Origin: Bacteroidales bacterium M8
GTDB taxonomy: Bacteria; Bacteroidota; Bacteroidia; Bacteroidales; Muribaculaceae
Direction: 5' to 3'
DNA: 64,000 nucleotides
Assembly: GCA_001689495.1 (NCBI GenBank)
Contig: LUJS01000037.1
Location: 29,952-93,951, forward strand
A program made the translations under genes and the position numbers. Shown piece after piece: positions 61,298 to 64,000 of the stretch. A model generated the notes under the pieces. The model was not told where the DNA came from. It did no database searches and saw only the letters and a list, made by a program, of their open reading frames with translations. Position 1 is the stretch's first letter. Every line of letters starts with the position of its first letter.

Positions 61298-61557
61298 GGT
61301 TATAGGGGTAATTGGGAGGTTATAGGGTTATAAGGTTAAGTTGGAGGTTATAGGGTTATAGGGTTATGGGGTTAATTTGGAGGTTATAGGGTTAATTGGG
61401 AGGTTATGAGGATTGGGAGATTATGAGGTGGTGGGGTAATTGAGAGATTGTTGAGTCATTGTCCATAACCCCATAACCCTATAACCTCCAAATTAACCCC
61501 ATAACCCTATAACCTCCAAATTAACCCCATAACCCTATAACCCCATAACCCTATACT
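61298..61557. repeat. GGTTATAG mirror array between nadA and leuS
   Basis: Left arm 61298 to about 61440 with units GGTTATAG, GGTTATGG and 12-bp GGTTAATTTGGA/GGTTAATTGGGA. Right arm 61463-61557 with the complementary units CCATAACCCTATAACC and TCCAAATTAA. The element starts within two bases of the nadA stop. It belongs to the same family as 57522-57690 and is longer. Confidence 0.9.
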
Positions 61558-62529
61558 CTACGCCTTGCTCATCTCCAGCATGCGCTCTATGGGCTTGCGC
61601 GCGCGATCTATTATTGCGGGGTCCACCGTAACCTCGGGCAGCTCGTGGAGCAGGGTCAGATACAGCTTGCGCATGGTATTGAGCTTCATGTGCGAGCAGT
61701 CGTTGCATGCACATGTCGAGTCTGACGGAGGCGCGGGGATGAAAGTCTTGTCGGGACAGCGGCGGCGCATCTCGTGCAGTATGCCGCTCTCGGTGGCCAC
61801 TATATATTCACTGTACGGCTGCTCCTCGGCCCACTTGAGCAGGACGGCCGTCGAGCCGGTCTTGTCGGCCAGCATGCGCACCGGCGCCGGGCACTCGGGG
61901 TGCACGAGCACCTTGGCCTCGGGATGCTGCTTCTTGAGCGCGATGAGGCCCTCGAGCGAGAATTTCTCGTGCACGTGGCAGGCACCGTCCCACAGCACCA
62001 TGTCGCGTCCGGTCTGCGAGTTGATGTAATTGCCCAGATTGCGGTCGGGCCCGAAGATTATCTTCTCGTCCGCAGGCAGCGCGCCGACAATCTGCATGGC
62101 GTTGCCCGAAGTCACCACCACGTCGGTCAGGGCCTTGACGGCAGCCGACGTGTTGACATACGAGACCACCGTGTGGCCCGGGTGCTCGGCAATGAACTTC
62201 TCGAGCTCCTCGGCCGGACAACTGTCGGCCAGCGAGCATCCCGCGTTCAGGTCGGGCACGAGCACCTTCTTGTCCGGACAGAGTATCTTGACCGTCTCGC
62301 CCATGAAGTGGACGCCGCACATCACGATGATGTCGTTGTCGAGATCCTCGGCGATGCGGGCCAGCGCCAGAGAGTCGCCTATGAAATCGGCCGCATCCTG
62401 AATCTCGGGCAGCGTGTAGTAGTGGGCCAGAATCACCGCGTTCTTCTCCTTCTTCAGGCGCGCGATCTCGGCCGCGAGGTCAATCCCTGCCGGCACCTCT
62501 GCCTCCACAAACCCTTTGTCTGCTTTCAT
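61558..62529 (-). CDS. nadA: Quinolinate synthase
   Basis: [4Fe-4S] enzyme making quinolinate from iminoaspartate and DHAP for de novo NAD synthesis. At 323 aa it is the longer NadA type. The cluster cysteines fit MCGVHFMGETVKIL, AGCSLADSCPAEE, HPECPAPVRML and the C-terminal CACNDCSHMKLNTM; other landmarks are LAHYYTLPEIQDAADFIGDSL and GPDRNLGNYI. nadB and nadC are not adjacent in the window. The mRNA probably begins about 200 bp upstream at the promoter 62738-62768. Confidence 0.96.
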   Translation of the reverse strand: MKADKGFVEAEVPAGIDLAAEIARLKKEKNAVILAHYYTLPEIQDAADFIGDSLALARIAEDLDNDIIVMCGVHFMGETVKILCPDKKVLVPDLNAGCSLADSCPAEELEKFIAEHPGHTVVSYVNTSAAVKALTDVVVTSGNAMQIVGALPADEKIIFGPDRNLGNYINSQTGRDMVLWDGACHVHEKFSLEGLIALKKQHPEAKVLVHPECPAPVRMLADKTGSTAVLLKWAEEQPYSEYIVATESGILHEMRRRCPDKTFIPAPPSDSTCACNDCSHMKLNTMRKLYLTLLHELPEVTVDPAIIDRARKPIERMLEMSKA

Positions 62530-62712
62530 TAGTTATTATATTTGAAAAAAAATTTTTTGAATAAGAATTTTAAAGAAGAAGAGTAATAGCTGTTAATAGA
62601 GAAGATAACTTTCGGGCCAAATGCTTGCAAATATGGGTTATTGCACTCCCGTTAACATTTTTCACTGTGTTATCAACATCTGTTTTCGCTATGAATCAGC
62701 TCTTTATCGTAG

Positions 62713-62733
62713 TTATTAACATCCTGTTAATAA
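62713..62733. promoter_or_regulatory. Operator-like palindrome at the nadA transcription start
   Basis: TTATTAACA, three bases, TGTTAATAA: a perfect 9+9 inverted repeat. It begins about five bases downstream of the leftward -7 box (62745-62738), covering the predicted start of transcription, where a repressor would act. Confidence 0.5.
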
Positions 62734-62737
62734 AGTG

Positions 62738-62768
62738 CAAAGTTAAGAACTTTTTGTGAGTAATACAA
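62738..62768 (-). promoter_or_regulatory. Promoter upstream of nadA
   Basis: Minus-strand TTG (62768-62766), exactly 20 bp, TAACTTTG (62745-62738). It implies an untranslated leader of about 200 nt before nadA. Confidence 0.65.
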
Positions 62769-63463
62769 CCTGTTTTTGTAGATAAGCGTATTGAAAACCC
62801 GCTGAAAGAGAAACAATAACTATTTTGGCCACCTCGCCGCGAGTCATATACGCACTCTCGGCAATACGAGTCAAGAGACAGTTATGAAAAGCTATTGAAA
62901 TGTTTTCAACACTTATTTACACACTTATCAACACCCCTTTTGGAGGGGCGTTCCGGAGGGTCGGAACACTCTGCGCCTCGTCTCGGGAACCGGATGCAAA
63001 TTTACGGACTCGGACTCGGCGAGGCAACTCGATTTTTCAACACCGGCATATTGAAAACTCGTTGAAAAGACCTCAGCGCCATATATAAGATTGATTCTTC
63101 CAAAAAACTCTTTCGACTCTTCGTCGCCCTGACACGGTATAGATAACTCCAAATTCCCATAGTCCATAAGATCTCAGTAAAATATTTACGCTAAGAGCAG
63201 CATTCTGTCGGTCATTGCAAGATCATCTATGCCGTTTGGAGCGTGGCATAGAGTCGTCTTGGACGTTCAACATACCCATTTTAAGGAATTATCGTCTATT
63301 GGACTAGGTAGATTTTTGAGTACTCCTGATAGTCATAGAAGTTCTTGAAATAAAGAGCCTTTTTTGAGAAGACAAAAGTGCTTTTAATGAAATTGTAATG
63401 AAATAGTCGTGACAACTATGCAATAAAAGAATTCGGCTTTAATTTTTTGTGGTAAATTTTTTG

Positions 63464-63471
63464 TAATTTTG
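63464..63471 (+). promoter_or_regulatory. -7 promoter element of the terminal partial gene
   Basis: TAATTTTG, exact consensus, 84 bp before the ATG at 63555. No -33 box at the usual distance. Confidence 0.55.
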
Positions 63472-63554
63472 TGTTTGGATAACCAACAGTAAGCATATTT
63501 TGTTGGTGTAATCCTAAAAGAGACTACAACACAAATTCGTTTATTCGAACAAGT

Positions 63555-64000
63555 ATGAGCTATAAATCTATTGATATTTTACAACGAAGTCTGGCTTCAA
63601 CGATCTTTTCAACTAAGAAAGATGCAAAAAAAGCTGCAGGAAGAGCACTTGGAACAATCGTAGAAATAATAACATATTATCTTCTTCGAGAGTGGGGGTA
63701 TACACCAAACATACAAATTGAAACTAAATTACCAGAGTTTGGTAATTCTGAGATAACACATAATGTTGAGTTTACTCTACATAGGATTCACCATGTAGAG
63801 AAACATAATATTGTGAGCCCATTAACATATACCGGCGTACGGAAATTATTTGGTTTCGTACACCAAAAAAATAAATCAGGTAGTTTTATTGATAAAGAAA
63901 ATATTATAAAAAATTCGGCAATCATTGGTAAGGATGGTAATCTGCTTGCCGTATGTAATTTGGTAGATGATGAAATTATTTTAAATTCTGAACGGTTTCG
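63555..64000 (+). CDS. AT-rich partial gene, 148 codons visible, probably foreign
   Basis: Open to the right edge without a stop. Starts MSYKSIDILQRSLASTIFST and continues with a Lys/Ala-rich helix, then VEIITYYLLREWG and IQIETKLPEFGN, ITHNVEFTLHRIHH. I do not recognise a family. The order helix, then acidic E-x-KLPEF and N-x-EF strands recalls the PD-(D/E)XK or restriction-enzyme type of nuclease, but this is a weak impression. Codons are dominated by A and T in third position (aaa, att, gaa, tta), in sharp contrast to every other gene here, a sign of horizontal transfer. It may be the first gene of a defence or mobile island beyond the window. Confidence 0.7.
   Translation, partial: MSYKSIDILQRSLASTIFSTKKDAKKAAGRALGTIVEIITYYLLREWGYTPNIQIETKLPEFGNSEITHNVEFTLHRIHHVEKHNIVSPLTYTGVRKLFGFVHQKNKSGSFIDKENIIKNSAIIGKDGNLLAVCNLVDDEIILNSERF

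Larger units (their letters stand above)
62530..63554. other. About 1 kb non-coding region with DnaA-box-like and inverted repeats
   Basis: No reading frame here looks like a gene. It contains the distant nadA promoter and operator-like palindrome, two TTATCAACA sequences (62670-62678, 62925-62933), a TTATTTACA (62914-62922), and a twice-occurring TATTGAAAACnCGnTGAAA motif (62789-62807, 63049-63067). From about 63340 on, base composition turns strongly AT-rich. Confidence 0.6.

Noticed and set aside
57522..61557. CRISPR array interpretation of the GGTTATAG repeats
   Set aside because: Units are 8-12 bp without unique spacers of constant length, they invert within each array, and no cas gene is near.
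62928..63167. 79-codon minus-strand frame and a 62-codon plus-strand frame in the nadA upstream region
   Set aside because: They overlap each other, lack promoters or family resemblance, and lie in a repeat-containing non-coding stretch.

Overview
The window is chromosomal DNA from a GC-rich member of the Bacteroidales. Evidence for this includes many promoters of the Bacteroidetes type (TTTG or TTG, about 20 bp, TAnnTTTG), a menaquinone methyltransferase gene, a PorZ-like type IX secretion protein with C-terminal sorting-like tails, and DUF6029, Omp28, DUF4254 and DUF1573 proteins. The high GC together with the protein variants suggests the family Muribaculaceae (gut S24-7 group); this last step is inference.

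Layout. 1-4.1 kb: start of a probable meaB, two DUF1573 proteins and three tandem FKBP-type prolyl isomerases, all leftward. 4.2-5.1 kb: an IS200-like/REP-associated Y1 transposase bracketed by inverted GC-rich palindromic repeats. 5.1-6.8 kb: LD-carboxypeptidase and a radical SAM protein. 6.9-12.6 kb: DUF4254, ybeY, mnmG, a parS-like site, apt and uvrC. 12.7-15.8 kb: two unrecognised membrane-anchored proteins, each with an RX4H (HEPN-like) motif, the most interesting gene pair here. 15.8-21.3 kb: dnaX (leftward), then purC, menG, a DUF3467 gene and cysS. 21.4-27.8 kb: an MscS-type channel and a TolC/HlyD/two-permease exporter with no ATPase. 27.9-37.3 kb (all leftward): a conserved unknown, porZ-like, rdgB, a thioredoxin lipoprotein, mdh, a fucosyltransferase-like enzyme and an ABC transporter trio. 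37.6-47.2 kb: kdsA, a TPR protein, a TlpA-like thioredoxin, a DUF6029 barrel, Omp28-type proteins, with a ROK glucokinase on the other strand. 47.5-50.5 kb: a rhamnogalacturonan lyase (PL11) with a LamG module. 50.5-62.5 kb: recA, aspS, Nif3-like, zinc-ribbon protein, slyD, efp, frr, pyrH, leuS and nadA. 62.5-64 kb: a non-coding stretch leading into an AT-rich partial gene that looks foreign.

Most genes serve core functions: translation (cysS, aspS, leuS, efp, frr, mnmG, ybeY), replication and repair (dnaX, uvrC, recA), nucleotide and cofactor synthesis (purC, apt, pyrH, nadA, menG) and envelope biogenesis (kdsA, porZ-like, Omp28 and DUF6029 proteins, FKBPs). The unusual content is mostly between genes. 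There are four unrelated families of palindromic or periodic repeat arrays (REP-like around the transposase; 9-bp CTAG arrays; GGTTATAG arrays in two mirror-image loci; ATAATGCAT nested palindromes). There is also a perfect parS-like palindrome after mnmG, and three genes (ybeY, the radical SAM gene, dnaX) whose promoters sit so close to the start codon that the mRNAs should be leaderless.
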